NCBI RefSeq assembly: GCF_000745235.1
Contig: NZ_JQNL01000001.1
Location: 62,001 to 126,000, forward strand
From: Luteibacter mycovicinus
GTDB taxonomy: Bacteria; Pseudomonadota; Gammaproteobacteria; Xanthomonadales; Rhodanobacteraceae
Direction: 5' to 3'
DNA: 64,000 bases
Shown in pieces: positions 1 to 8,620 of the stretch. The notes under the pieces were generated by a model, which ran no database searches, had not been told where the DNA came from, and worked only from the letters and a program-made list of their open reading frames with translations. Numbering within the stretch: position 1 is the stretch's first letter; the number at the start of each line of letters is the position of its first letter. The position numbers and the translations under genes were made by a program.

Positions 1-1
1 G

Positions 2-1357
2 TACGGCGCGGCGATCATCGCGGCGCTGACGGCGGCCTTCGGTGGCCGTCCCGGCATGATCTCCGGCGCGGCCGGCTCGATGGCGGTCGTGATCATCGCC
101 CTCGTCGTTCAGCACGGCAGTGAGTACTTCCTGCTCACGGTGCTTCTCGGTGGCCTGATCCAGCTTCTGTTCGGCCTGCTCCGCCTGGGCAAGCTGGTAC
201 GCATGATCCCGCATCCGGTCATGCTGGGCTTCGTTAACGGACTGGCCATCGTGATCGCCAGCTCGCAGCTGGAGCACCTGCATGCGCCCGGCGGCGGCTG
301 GCTCAGCGGCAGCGCGCTCTATCTGATGCTGGGACTGGCGGTGGTCGCCATGCTTGTCGTTTATGTCCTGCCGAAGCTCACGCGGGTCCTGCCCTCGGCG
401 CTGGCATCGATCGTGATCGTCAGCCTGCTCGTGCAGGTGTTCGGTCTGCACACGCGCGACGTGGGCGACATCGCCTCCATCAAGGGTGGGCTGCCTGTCC
501 TTCACTGGCCGCAGGTACCGCTGACGCTGGACACCCTCAGAATCGTCTTTCCCTATGCGCTCGTGATGGCCATGGTCGGCCTGCTCGAAACGCTGCTGAC
601 GCTGAATCTGGTCGATGAGATCACGGCGACCGAAGGCCAGCCCAATCGCGAATGCATCGCGCTCGGCGCCGCAAACGTCGTCTCCGGCCTGTTCGGTGGC
701 ATGGGCGGCTGCGCCATGATCGGCCAGACCATGATCAACCTGACCTCGGGCGGGCGCACCCGCTTGTCCGGCATCACCGCGGGCGTGCTGGTGATGTGCT
801 TCGTCCTGTTTCTGTCGCCGCTGATCGAGCGCATTCCGCTGGCCGCTCTGCTGGGTGTCATGCTGGTGGTGGCGCAGAAGACCTTCGCCTGGGGCAGCCT
901 GCCCCTGCTGCGCCGGCTGCCGGTGGCCGATGCGCTGACGATCGTCGCGGTGACCGTCATCACGGTGCTGGCAAACCTCGCCACGGCCGTTCTCTGCGGC
1001 GTGCTGATCGCCGCGATCGCCTTCGCTTGGAAACACGCGGACCATCTCAGCGTGACGCGCGAGGCCTTGCCCCATGGAGGTCGTCGTTACCGGCTTCATG
1101 GCACGTTGTATTTTGCGGCCACGGCACGACTGCAGACCATGTTCGACGTGGAAAACGATCCGGCATATGTCGAGCTGGATTGCTCCGGGGCGCATCTGGA
1201 CGATCACTCGGCCGTCGAGGCCATCGAAGCGCTACGGCGCCGGTATGCGCAGCAGGGCAAGCAACTGCGGGTCACGCGGATGAATGACGCGTGCGAGGCC
1301 CTGCTGACGCGTGTGGGCGGTGCCGAGGCGCACGGAACCCCGGATGACGCCCGTTAG
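2..1357 (+). CDS. SulP family anion permease, 5' end missing
   Basis: Inner-membrane anion transporter of the SulP/SLC26 family (sulfate, bicarbonate or organic anion; substrate not readable). The frame is open from the left edge, so the N-terminal helices lie outside. The visible part has the conserved G-RPGMISGAAGSMA segment near the start, about ten hydrophobic segments, and a soluble C-terminal STAS domain (roughly the last 95 residues, containing LDCSGAHLDDHSAVEAI). The stop overlaps by 4 bases the stop of the convergent nadR-like gene. No carbonic anhydrase or other hint of substrate is adjacent. Confidence 0.9.
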   Translation, partial: YGAAIIAALTAAFGGRPGMISGAAGSMAVVIIALVVQHGSEYFLLTVLLGGLIQLLFGLLRLGKLVRMIPHPVMLGFVNGLAIVIASSQLEHLHAPGGGWLSGSALYLMLGLAVVAMLVVYVLPKLTRVLPSALASIVIVSLLVQVFGLHTRDVGDIASIKGGLPVLHWPQVPLTLDTLRIVFPYALVMAMVGLLETLLTLNLVDEITATEGQPNRECIALGAANVVSGLFGGMGGCAMIGQTMINLTSGGRTRLSGITAGVLVMCFVLFLSPLIERIPLAALLGVMLVVAQKTFAWGSLPLLRRLPVADALTIVAVTVITVLANLATAVLCGVLIAAIAFAWKHADHLSVTREALPHGGRRYRLHGTLYFAATARLQTMFDVENDPAYVELDCSGAHLDDHSAVEAIEALRRRYAQQGKQLRVTRMNDACEALLTRVGGAEAHGTPDDAR

Positions 1358-2388
1358 AGCAGGGCTCGCGCCATGGACAGGCGCGCTTCCCACGATCCGG
1401 TCAGAAGCCGGTAAGCCATGTTACGAGCCTCGAGTTCGCGCACGTACCACTCGTGCTGCCATTGTCGGAAAGCTTCATCCCGCCGCGTGCCGTCCTGTAC
1501 GAACGGCACATCCGGCGAGCAAAGGAAGACGAGGTCATACGCGCGTCGCGACAACGCGTCGAGTTCGTCAGCTACCGCGTCGAACATGACCTCCGCGTAT
1601 AGCGCCGTCGTCAGCGGCGTCGTATCGCAGATCAGATAGCGGTTTGCCTGGGCCACCAGCGTTTCCTCACGGGCGATCTGGGTGCGCGCGATGTGCAGCA
1701 TGTCGTCGTGCACCAGCGCACCCTGCTTCGCTTCCCATAACTCTCGCCCGTATTCCGCGGCGTGGACGGTGCCCATGGCTGCCGCCAGCTGTGCCGCGAG
1801 CGTCGACTTTCCGGTGGACTCGCCGCCGATGATCGCCACGCGACGCACGAAGTCCCTGTAGACCACGGGGGACAGATAGTGGCGTGCCGCATGCACATCG
1901 TCACGGATCATCGTACCGGACACGGGCACAGCCACGCGCTGCGGGTCGACCATGACATGAGCGACGGCAGGTCCGCCGTGCGTACGCTGCTCCGCCGAAA
2001 GCGCCGAGGCGAACCCATCGCCATAGTCCTCGCTGGTGAAAACGGCATCGACCACCGTGTCCATCAGGTGCCGCAGGACCCAGGCAACGAACCGGCGCTG
2101 CACGGCATCCGCCGCATCGTTGTCGGGAAGCGAGACCGCAGGTAGCCCGCGCTGGCGGCACGCTACCGCAAGCCGGACGTCGTCCAGCACACAGCGGATC
2201 GCATCCGGGTACAGGTCGGCCAGCCAGCGCTCACGCCGGGCGGGCTCGCAGCCTGGAAATTCGGGCCGGGTGTAGCTCAGAATCACCAGCTGCTCGCACA
2301 GGGAGCGCGCCCGCTCGATCAGATATTGATGGCCGCGATGCAGTGGGCAGAACTTGCCCACGATCAGTCCCCGCGCATACCGGGTCAC
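1354..2388 (-). CDS. nadR: NadR-type bifunctional NMN adenylyltransferase / ribosylnicotinamide kinase
   Basis: Predicted cytosolic enzyme, 344 aa, that phosphorylates imported nicotinamide riboside and adenylates NMN to NAD. The nucleotidyltransferase domain carries GKFCPLHRGH (residues 11-20, HxGH motif) and SGTMIR (157-162). The kinase domain has the Walker A motif GGESTGKS (188-195). The DNA-binding helix-turn-helix found at the N terminus of enterobacterial NadR is absent, so this should be an enzyme only. GTG at 2388 is chosen because it overlaps the pnuC stop as GTGA and begins just before the conserved GLIVGKF strand; the longer frame upstream lies in pnuC. Last gene of the eight-gene operon. 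Confidence 0.9.
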   Translation of the reverse strand: MTRYARGLIVGKFCPLHRGHQYLIERARSLCEQLVILSYTRPEFPGCEPARRERWLADLYPDAIRCVLDDVRLAVACRQRGLPAVSLPDNDAADAVQRRFVAWVLRHLMDTVVDAVFTSEDYGDGFASALSAEQRTHGGPAVAHVMVDPQRVAVPVSGTMIRDDVHAARHYLSPVVYRDFVRRVAIIGGESTGKSTLAAQLAAAMGTVHAAEYGRELWEAKQGALVHDDMLHIARTQIAREETLVAQANRYLICDTTPLTTALYAEVMFDAVADELDALSRRAYDLVFLCSPDVPFVQDGTRRDEAFRQWQHEWYVRELEARNMAYRLLTGSWEARLSMARALL

Positions 2389-2954
2389 GCGGGCGAGGCC
2401 TCCGTCCGGGAAAGGCGCACCCAGTGTCGCCACGCGACCAGGGCATTGACCCAGTACGCGGCGTAAAGCACCGCGGTGACGGTCAGACCACGCGAGGCGT
2501 AAAGCGGCACCGCGACGGTGTTCACCAGTAGCCAGACCGGCCAGGTCTCGATACGCCGGCGCATGAGCAGCAGCTGGGCGAGCACCGACGCAGCCAGCAC
2601 GAAGGAGTCGGCAAACGGCGCGTATGCGTCGGTGAACCGATGCAGCAACGTGCCGTAACCCACCGTAGCGATCGCCGCCGCAAGCGTCATCCACGCCAGA
2701 GCGATCGCTCCGGTCCGATGCACGTTACCGTCACCCTCGGCACCCCGCCGGCTCCAGTGCCACCACCCCACGATGCTGGCGACGACGAAAAACACCTGCA
2801 GCAGGACGTCGGCGTAAAGCCTCGTCTGCCAGAACAACACGGCGAACAACGAACAGCCCGCCATGCCGGTCCACCACGTATGTACGCTGTTCCTGCCGGC
2901 AAGAAGAATCGACAAGGTAGCCAGTGTGTTGGCCGCCCCTTCCAGTAACGTCAT
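2385..2954 (-). CDS. pnuC: PnuC-type nicotinamide riboside transporter
   Basis: Predicted inner-membrane facilitator for nicotinamide riboside, 189 aa with about seven hydrophobic segments. The family signature is visible as VGWWHWSR (about residues 63-70) and WLLVNTVAVPLYASRGL near 142-158. It is paired with the NadR-like kinase that would trap the riboside by phosphorylation, the classical pnuC-nadR salvage pair. Start ATG at 2954 overlaps the upstream ligase stop (ATGA) and the gene's own stop overlaps the nadR start (GTGA). Shorter than E. coli PnuC, but typical of many environmental homologues. Confidence 0.9.
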   Translation of the reverse strand: MTLLEGAANTLATLSILLAGRNSVHTWWTGMAGCSLFAVLFWQTRLYADVLLQVFFVVASIVGWWHWSRRGAEGDGNVHRTGAIALAWMTLAAAIATVGYGTLLHRFTDAYAPFADSFVLAASVLAQLLLMRRRIETWPVWLLVNTVAVPLYASRGLTVTAVLYAAYWVNALVAWRHWVRLSRTEASPA

Positions 2955-4300
2955 CGCGTCAGTCCTTCCGGCACATCGGTGGTGTATTGCAGCACTTTGT
3001 CGTCGCCGGCGAGCGGGACGACCGTCACCTCGGCACCGTGCAATGCGCTGGCGAGGCTCGCGGAAGCTTCATCTGCATGCACGACGTCACCGGGTGCCAG
3101 TCGCAGCAGAACGCGTCGATCGGCGTACTGATGCACCGTATAACGCGACAGCGGATACGCCAGCAGCGCATGGGTCAGGTCGATGTTGTTCACCCATGAC
3201 CCGCTGGCGGTCTGGTAACGCACGGGCTGACGTCCGTGCAGCCGGGCGATCACCGGACCCTCGTCGCTCGCCACGAGTGCGCCGTGATCGCCGGTGCGGT
3301 AACGCAGGAGCGGGAGGCAGAAATTGAAGCCGCCGGTAAGCGTGATTTCACCGGTCTCACCGGGCGCCACAGGTCGACCGGACGCGTCGACGACCTCGAC
3401 GAACATCCCGGGCTGCAGAAGAAGATGCCCGCCAAGCGCCTCGTCGTAGACCGCGAGTGGCCCGGCCTCGTTCATCGAGTAGATATCCAGCACGGGGCAC
3501 GCAAAACGCTCCTGAAGTGCGGCAGCCAGCGACGGCGACAAGGCCATCGAGACCGACAGCAACGCTGTCGGCCGGTGCCGCACAGGCAGTCGAAGCAGCT
3601 CGGCGAAAGAAATGGGATCGCCGGCGATGACTTCGGGCCGCATGGCGTCGATGTACCGCGCACGATCGCCCGCGTCACGCCAGTCATCCGGGTGAAGATT
3701 GATCTTGGCCAGCCCGGACTCGTCCATCGACGGTGTGACGGACACATAGGTGAAGCACGTGCGTTGCATGCCGAGCAGCATCACCCCGACGTCGCCGCGA
3801 CCTTGCCGCAGGGTGATTCCGGCCCGTCGCAGCGCTCGCTTGTGATAGGCCAGGTAGCGCCCGGCCACCACCGGATGCGATGGCAGGACCAGGGGGTGTC
3901 CCGTCGTCCCCGTCGTTCGAAAGTTGATGAGTCGGTCCAGCGAAACGGAATCGGGCACGAAACGGGCGACGTCGGCAGCGAGATCGCCGCGGTCCACGGT
4001 GGCGATGCGGTCGAACGAAGGCGGCAGGCCCCGGCTGCGGTAATACGGTACCTCGGCGTGGACATGGGCGACGAAAGCGCCCAGCCAGGGTGGCGTCACA
4101 CCCGGCGACCACGCGAACGGCGCCTGACCTTCATTGCGCTCATAGTCGCGCAGCCCCTCGACTTCTTCGTGCAAGAGGCGATTGCCACTCCGGTTGCGGA
4201 ACACCGGTGCATGCGGATGCTCGGTCATATACATCAGCACGGCGCGCCCCGCGTCGGACAATGTCGGATACCGGTCCGCATCGGTGGGCTCACGACTCAC
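2951..4300 (-). CDS. PaaK-like adenylate-forming ligase (phenylacetate-CoA ligase / F390 synthetase superfamily)
   Basis: About 449 aa enzyme of the ANL/PaaK-like superfamily, which activates a carboxylate with ATP. Visible motifs are the P-loop-like FRTTGTTGHP (about residues 127-136), YSMNEAGP with the conserved Glu near 278, and RYRTGD near 334-338. The substrate is unknown; PaaK-like proteins outside phenylacetate catabolism often act in natural-product or peptide modification. No phenylacetate genes are nearby. GTG at 4300 is preferred over GTG at 4312 because it makes the same GTGA overlap used throughout this operon. Its stop overlaps the pnuC start. Confidence 0.8.
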   Translation of the reverse strand: MSREPTDADRYPTLSDAGRAVLMYMTEHPHAPVFRNRSGNRLLHEEVEGLRDYERNEGQAPFAWSPGVTPPWLGAFVAHVHAEVPYYRSRGLPPSFDRIATVDRGDLAADVARFVPDSVSLDRLINFRTTGTTGHPLVLPSHPVVAGRYLAYHKRALRRAGITLRQGRGDVGVMLLGMQRTCFTYVSVTPSMDESGLAKINLHPDDWRDAGDRARYIDAMRPEVIAGDPISFAELLRLPVRHRPTALLSVSMALSPSLAAALQERFACPVLDIYSMNEAGPLAVYDEALGGHLLLQPGMFVEVVDASGRPVAPGETGEITLTGGFNFCLPLLRYRTGDHGALVASDEGPVIARLHGRQPVRYQTASGSWVNNIDLTHALLAYPLSRYTVHQYADRRVLLRLAPGDVVHADEASASLASALHGAEVTVVPLAGDDKVLQYTTDVPEGLTR

Positions 4301-4884
4301 TCGCGTGTCCACTTGTCCGCGGATTCGGCGGCCGCTTTCGCGGCCAGTGCCTCACGGATGGCTCGTGCCCGCTCTTCGGCGGCACGGCTTGCCTCCAGCA
4401 GGCGGCGGCGTTCGACGCCACTGACGCTGGCGAGCCGGTCCGCCGCCTGATGGGCCGTCTCGCCCTCGGGCAGCAATGCCAGCCGTGCCAATACGGTGCG
4501 CACAAGCTCTTCGCGACGGTCGGCCTCGAAGACGTAGCGCGCCGCGTCCGCCTCGGCCGCCAACGCGGGAATGGCGTCGGTGAACAGGGCCGGCATGGCA
4601 GAAGGCACGGCGCCGGCCGCCAGCCAGCGCTCGTCGGCCAGAAGCCAGGCCAGTACCGCGGAAAGCGTGAGCTGCGCCGCACTCACCCCCACCAGATCCC
4701 CCGAGAGGGTCGCAAGCAAGGCGGGTGGCGTCGTCTCACCGTGGCGCGTCAGCATGTCATTGACGACGGCAGCCACATGCACGCGCCCTTCCCTGCCTCG
4801 CCGCGGCGGATCGAGAAAGTCAGACGGCACGTCGATCAGGCGCCGCAGAAGCCATTCGAGGGGGAGACCGTTGCTCATACTCAT
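4297..4884 (-). CDS. unknown helical protein of the MoxR-vWA operon
   Basis: 195 aa, Ala/Leu/Arg-rich, predicted mostly helical and soluble, with no signal peptide or membrane segment. I do not recognise a family. It begins MSMSNGLPLEWLLRRLIDVP, and its last 50 residues are charged and likely coiled coil (SRAAEERARAIREALAAKAA). Start ATG at 4884 overlaps the radical SAM stop as ATGA; a second in-frame ATG at 4878 is possible. Its tight coupling between the radical SAM gene and the ligase suggests an adaptor or substrate-binding partner, which is inference only. Confidence 0.75.
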   Translation of the reverse strand: MSMSNGLPLEWLLRRLIDVPSDFLDPPRRGREGRVHVAAVVNDMLTRHGETTPPALLATLSGDLVGVSAAQLTLSAVLAWLLADERWLAAGAVPSAMPALFTDAIPALAAEADAARYVFEADRREELVRTVLARLALLPEGETAHQAADRLASVSGVERRRLLEASRAAEERARAIREALAAKAAAESADKWTRE

Positions 4885-5837
4885 GTACCGAACTTGGCGA
4901 ACACCTGGGTGGACGGACAATCCGCGCAGACCGAGGCGGCGCGAGCCCGCCGTCCCGCGGCGAGGCGCTCGCGGAGGTGGCTCACGTCGTCCACGGTGAG
5001 CACATCGCGTGTGGGAATACCGTACGTGTCGAGCGTGAAACTGCAGGGAGCGATGCGGCCGTGCTCGTCGATGAACAACGTGGGGCGAAGTGACTCGCAA
5101 TCCGTCACCGGCACCGCGCGCCCCGACGCCGTCGCCGCGAAGCGATCGAGGTAAGCGTCGCTCGCGCACAGCCGCACACCACGCTCGCTCATGCGCTGAA
5201 CCAGCTCCGGCAGCCGATGCCGCAGGGTCGTGACATCGTCGACGCCGAGCGAATGCTGAGGAAAGAAGTCCGGCCGGTCGCGTCCGCCAAGCTGATTGAA
5301 GGTGATTTCATCGATACCCCAGTCCGCCAGTCGCTCACAGAGCGTCGGGAACGAAGCCAGGTTGTCACGCATCAACACGACGTTCGCGCGGAGCCGCGGT
5401 GAGCCGTTCGCGTCCCGCAAGCGGCGAATACCGTCCGCCAGCTTCAGCCAGCCGCCGGGCCATCCACGTAAGCGTTCGTGATCACCCTCGAGGGCGTCCA
5501 CGCTGACCGTGATTTCGTCGAATGCCGCCGCCAGCGCCCGCGCAGCGTCCTCGCGCCCCAGTGTCGTACCGTTGGTGGTGACGCTCACACGAATGCCGTG
5601 TGCTTCGCGCAGGCGTCGCGATAGATCCAGGACACCCGGCCAGAGTAAGGGCTCACCGCCGAGCCAGCTCAGCAAGACATCCTCCCCGCTGATCGCTCCC
5701 CACTGGCCAAGAAGCGAAGCCAGACGTTCCACCTCGGCGGCATCGACGTGGATCCGGGGGACGGAAACGCGCCTGTCGTAGGCGCAGAAGCCGCAGGCAA
5801 GGTTGCAAAGGGTGGTCACCCGCCAGAGCACGATCAT
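4881..5837 (-). CDS. radical SAM enzyme with C-terminal auxiliary-cluster cysteines
   Basis: 318 aa radical S-adenosylmethionine enzyme. The cluster motif CNLACGFC (C11, C15, C18) starts only ten residues in. A GGEPLLWPG segment (SAM-amine binding) and a VTTNGT strand follow. C-terminal cysteines at about 247, 265, 304 and 307 resemble a SPASM/twitch-type second iron-sulfur site, common in enzymes that modify peptides. No obvious Cys-rich precursor peptide gene was found next to it. Start ATG at 5837 overlaps the vWA stop (ATGA); the long upstream frame is a shadow of the vWA gene. Confidence 0.9.
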   Translation of the reverse strand: MIVLWRVTTLCNLACGFCAYDRRVSVPRIHVDAAEVERLASLLGQWGAISGEDVLLSWLGGEPLLWPGVLDLSRRLREAHGIRVSVTTNGTTLGREDAARALAAAFDEITVSVDALEGDHERLRGWPGGWLKLADGIRRLRDANGSPRLRANVVLMRDNLASFPTLCERLADWGIDEITFNQLGGRDRPDFFPQHSLGVDDVTTLRHRLPELVQRMSERGVRLCASDAYLDRFAATASGRAVPVTDCESLRPTLFIDEHGRIAPCSFTLDTYGIPTRDVLTVDDVSHLRERLAAGRRARAASVCADCPSTQVFAKFGT

Positions 5838-7633
5838 GCGCCCATCCGTCCGTAGTGGCGCTGGCTGAAGTCGCGCGCGAAGGTCAGCAACTGCGCCATG
5901 TCGCGTACCACGTGAATCCTCCAGCCTTCCGATCGCGCCCGCAGCAGGTCGGCCGTCCAGCCCGTGGCGGCCTTGTCGGCGACATGGTCGGGTAGCGGAC
6001 TGTAGAGATTCAGTGCCATGGTTCCCCCAGCGCGGGCTGCGCTGAGCGCGTGGGCCGCGATGTGCCAACCGCTGTTGCCCCGCTCGTCGTTGGCGAACAT
6101 CGTGGTGATGCCATCGTCGGACAAATGAAGTATGTGCACGGCGCGATCGCGTGGGGTACGCGTTTCGTAGGTGCCACGAAGCCGGTGGATCGGAAAGGCG
6201 GTGGCGCCGCCGAAAAAACCGGTGAGCACGCGAAGGATCGCGTCCTCCGAGCGGACGAATCCCTCGGTATGCATCTCCTGTTGCGTGCCGCTCCACAGGG
6301 TAACCTGCACGCGCGACCCCGCTCGCAGCGCGGATAGCGCGATGACGGCACCGGCGAGCGCAAGGTATGAGGTATGCGTCTGAGGATTGGGCATGGAACC
6401 GGAACTGTCGACGTACAGGTCCAGGTCGACAGGCTCACTGCCCTGTTCGCGTCCTGGTGCGAGTCCGTAGGTCCGCTGTACCGTGGTGAGTCCCGGAATG
6501 ACCCGGGGCGATTGCATCACGGTCTGCATCCAGTCGATCGTGTCGAACGGATCGCCGAGATCCCAGGGCTCGAGACCCTCGGGCTGCGGCTCCATCGACT
6601 CGGGCTGTGGCCGCACCGGGAAGCAGATCAGGTGAGGCAACGCACGTTCCCGGTAATATCGCACCGCGATGTCGTGGTCGGTGAGCTGGAGGCCCGCCGC
6701 ACGCAATATCTCACCATACTCGAACGGCTCGCGTGCTTGCGCACCGTCACCGGCATGTTCGGCCGCGGTCGACACCGTAGCGGCCTGGCCTTCGTGCGGA
6801 GGCCCCAGTGCCGGAGGCGCGTCTCCCGTCACGCGCGGATCCAGTGCCGGATGCATGACGGGCGCGAGTTCGTCGCTGTCCAGGCGATCCAGGCCGGACG
6901 GGTGGCTGCCGAGGCCGGCATGCCGTGTGTCCATCAGTGCTTCGATCCGTGTATCGCTCGTGGATTCGACGAGGTACGGCAGCAGCAGGGCGGCGAATCG
7001 CGTGGACCCGTCGAGCCAGTCACCGGCGTAGTTACGTACCACGCGCGCGCCGAGCCACGCGTCGCCTTTCATGGCATCGTCGTCGACCCGACCGCCGAGC
7101 GAGCCCGCGCTCAGCTGCCAGAGCTGTTCATAGATGCCCATGTACAGCATCCATACGGACGACCGCCCTCCTCCCGTGTCGCTCGCCGCGAGGCGTCGGT
7201 AGATATCCGCCATGCGCAGCCCTTCCTGCCGCTGCAAGCGGTCGTTGATGAGCAGGTCGGCATAGAGATTGGCCACCATCGGCGCCTGCGCTTCGAGCGT
7301 CGGCAGTGCGCGCCGGATGCGGGCCAGGAGGCGCGCGTGGTCGGTCGCCGTGGCCGGAGACAACACATGGTGCCCAATTTCATGGGCGAGAATTTCGAGA
7401 GCGTAGTCGTGAAGGCTCAGCCGGGAGACTTCTTCCAGATCGATCACCACGCGCTGATCGACCAGCCGGATCATGGCGAAGCTGCCTTGCAGGCCTTCCT
7501 TCGACGCCTCGGCACGCGTGCCACAGAGACGTGGGTCCTGCAGCCGGGTGAAGCGACTCCAGACAGCCAGCGCCCGGGGCCACGCCGCTCGCCAGACGGC
7601 CAGCGGATCGTCGGCCGGCAAGGGGGCGCTCAC
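5834..7633 (-). CDS. vWA-domain protein with N-terminal HExxH metallopeptidase-like region
   Basis: 599 aa. Residues about 75-135 contain HEIGH (84-88, zincin motif HExxH) followed by ANLYADLLIND, resembling the putative metallopeptidase region in front of some VWA-like proteins (DUF2201 type). A variable, Pro/Gly-rich linker spans about 265-305. A C-terminal von Willebrand A domain has the MIDAS motif DSSGS (D409, S411, S413) and a later LSDDG strand. MoxR ATPases commonly act on vWA partners, and the MoxR gene lies two genes upstream. GTG at 7633 overlaps the upstream stop as GTGA and is preferred over longer starts inside the neighbouring gene. Confidence 0.85.
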   Translation of the reverse strand: MSAPLPADDPLAVWRAAWPRALAVWSRFTRLQDPRLCGTRAEASKEGLQGSFAMIRLVDQRVVIDLEEVSRLSLHDYALEILAHEIGHHVLSPATATDHARLLARIRRALPTLEAQAPMVANLYADLLINDRLQRQEGLRMADIYRRLAASDTGGGRSSVWMLYMGIYEQLWQLSAGSLGGRVDDDAMKGDAWLGARVVRNYAGDWLDGSTRFAALLLPYLVESTSDTRIEALMDTRHAGLGSHPSGLDRLDSDELAPVMHPALDPRVTGDAPPALGPPHEGQAATVSTAAEHAGDGAQAREPFEYGEILRAAGLQLTDHDIAVRYYRERALPHLICFPVRPQPESMEPQPEGLEPWDLGDPFDTIDWMQTVMQSPRVIPGLTTVQRTYGLAPGREQGSEPVDLDLYVDSSGSMPNPQTHTSYLALAGAVIALSALRAGSRVQVTLWSGTQQEMHTEGFVRSEDAILRVLTGFFGGATAFPIHRLRGTYETRTPRDRAVHILHLSDDGITTMFANDERGNSGWHIAAHALSAARAGGTMALNLYSPLPDHVADKAATGWTADLLRARSEGWRIHVVRDMAQLLTFARDFSQRHYGRMGA

Positions 7634-8619
7634 GCGGACACCGGCAGCACGTGGAGATAATGCGTCAACGGCGAGAACAAGGCGGCGCTGTGCCGGCCCA
7701 GCGCCGCCGAGGCGCTGTCGCCAGGTATCCGCACCGCTACGTCGCGCCCCGTGACGTTGACCCCGCGTGGCGTGATCGGAAGCGTTTTCACGGACCCAAC
7801 GTCCGCCTGTGTGAATTCCGCCGCGGTCGCCGGAAGGACCACAGCACCGAAGGCGTCGCATACCACGAGAAACCAGCGCTCATCACTTTGCACGACGAAG
7901 CCGTCAGCGGTGGCGCGTGCGACCGGCGGCTCGGCGAACGGTCCGCCAAAACCCGTAAACCCGCCCACCGTTCGTCCCTGAGAGGCCACGCCGTGTTCCG
8001 GGTGCCACCATCGATCGGCGCGCAAACGCGGTTCGAGGTCGGTCCAGGCCTGATCGGGCGCGCCCACGGCTGCCGCCGCGAGCGACGGATCGATGCGGCC
8101 GGCCTGATCCAGCGCCGCAACCCGCAGGTGTGCCATGCCGGCTCGCCAGGCGCAAAGGGCACCGACCGTGCGCAGTGCCTCCAGCGTCGCGCAGCGCGGC
8201 GCGAGCGTGGCCAGGTCCGAAATCCATCGGCCGACGTCGATACCCGGCACGCCGCCGAGTCGCACCACCGCATTGCTCACCGTACCGAGTGTGTCCGCCG
8301 GTGCCGTCGTCAGCAGGTGTCGCATCGGCAAGGCGAGCTCCCGCCAGGCGCGGTCGATCCACGGCTGCCTTGCGCCGGGTCCGGCCAGACCCTGTGCCAC
8401 CAGATCCAGGCCGATGCCGAAGGCAGCCTCGATGATCGCTACCGTCGCCTGCTCATCGACGCTGCCCAGGTCGACGCACATGGGATCGAGCGTGTCCGAA
8501 ACGAACGCGCGGAAGGCCGGAAGGTCCATCCCCGGCGTCCGGTGCCGGGCCTCGGCGACCCGTTGATTGAGCAACGGGCGGCGCGCGGCCAGCACGTTGG
8601 CCAGAAGAGCCGAGACCAC
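7630..8619 (-). CDS. unknown protein between MoxR and vWA genes
   Basis: 329 aa, soluble, no signal peptide. The N-terminal half is helical. The C-terminal half has a Gly/aromatic stretch GGFTGFGGPFAEPP followed by alternating strands (GFVVQSDERWFLVVCDAFG), suggesting a beta-sandwich or ligand-sensing domain. I cannot assign a family. Position between the ATPase and vWA genes is where the variable 'X' component of MoxR-vWA ternary systems is often encoded. Start GTG at 8619 lies one base after the moxR stop; the stop overlaps the vWA start. Confidence 0.75.
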   Translation of the reverse strand: MVSALLANVLAARRPLLNQRVAEARHRTPGMDLPAFRAFVSDTLDPMCVDLGSVDEQATVAIIEAAFGIGLDLVAQGLAGPGARQPWIDRAWRELALPMRHLLTTAPADTLGTVSNAVVRLGGVPGIDVGRWISDLATLAPRCATLEALRTVGALCAWRAGMAHLRVAALDQAGRIDPSLAAAAVGAPDQAWTDLEPRLRADRWWHPEHGVASQGRTVGGFTGFGGPFAEPPVARATADGFVVQSDERWFLVVCDAFGAVVLPATAAEFTQADVGSVKTLPITPRGVNVTGRDVAVRIPGDSASAALGRHSAALFSPLTHYLHVLPVSA

Positions 8620-8620
8620 C

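Noticed and set aside
5837..6296. Longer N terminus for the radical SAM gene
   Set aside because: The added residues are shadow translation of the vWA gene, and the ATGA overlap gives a better start.
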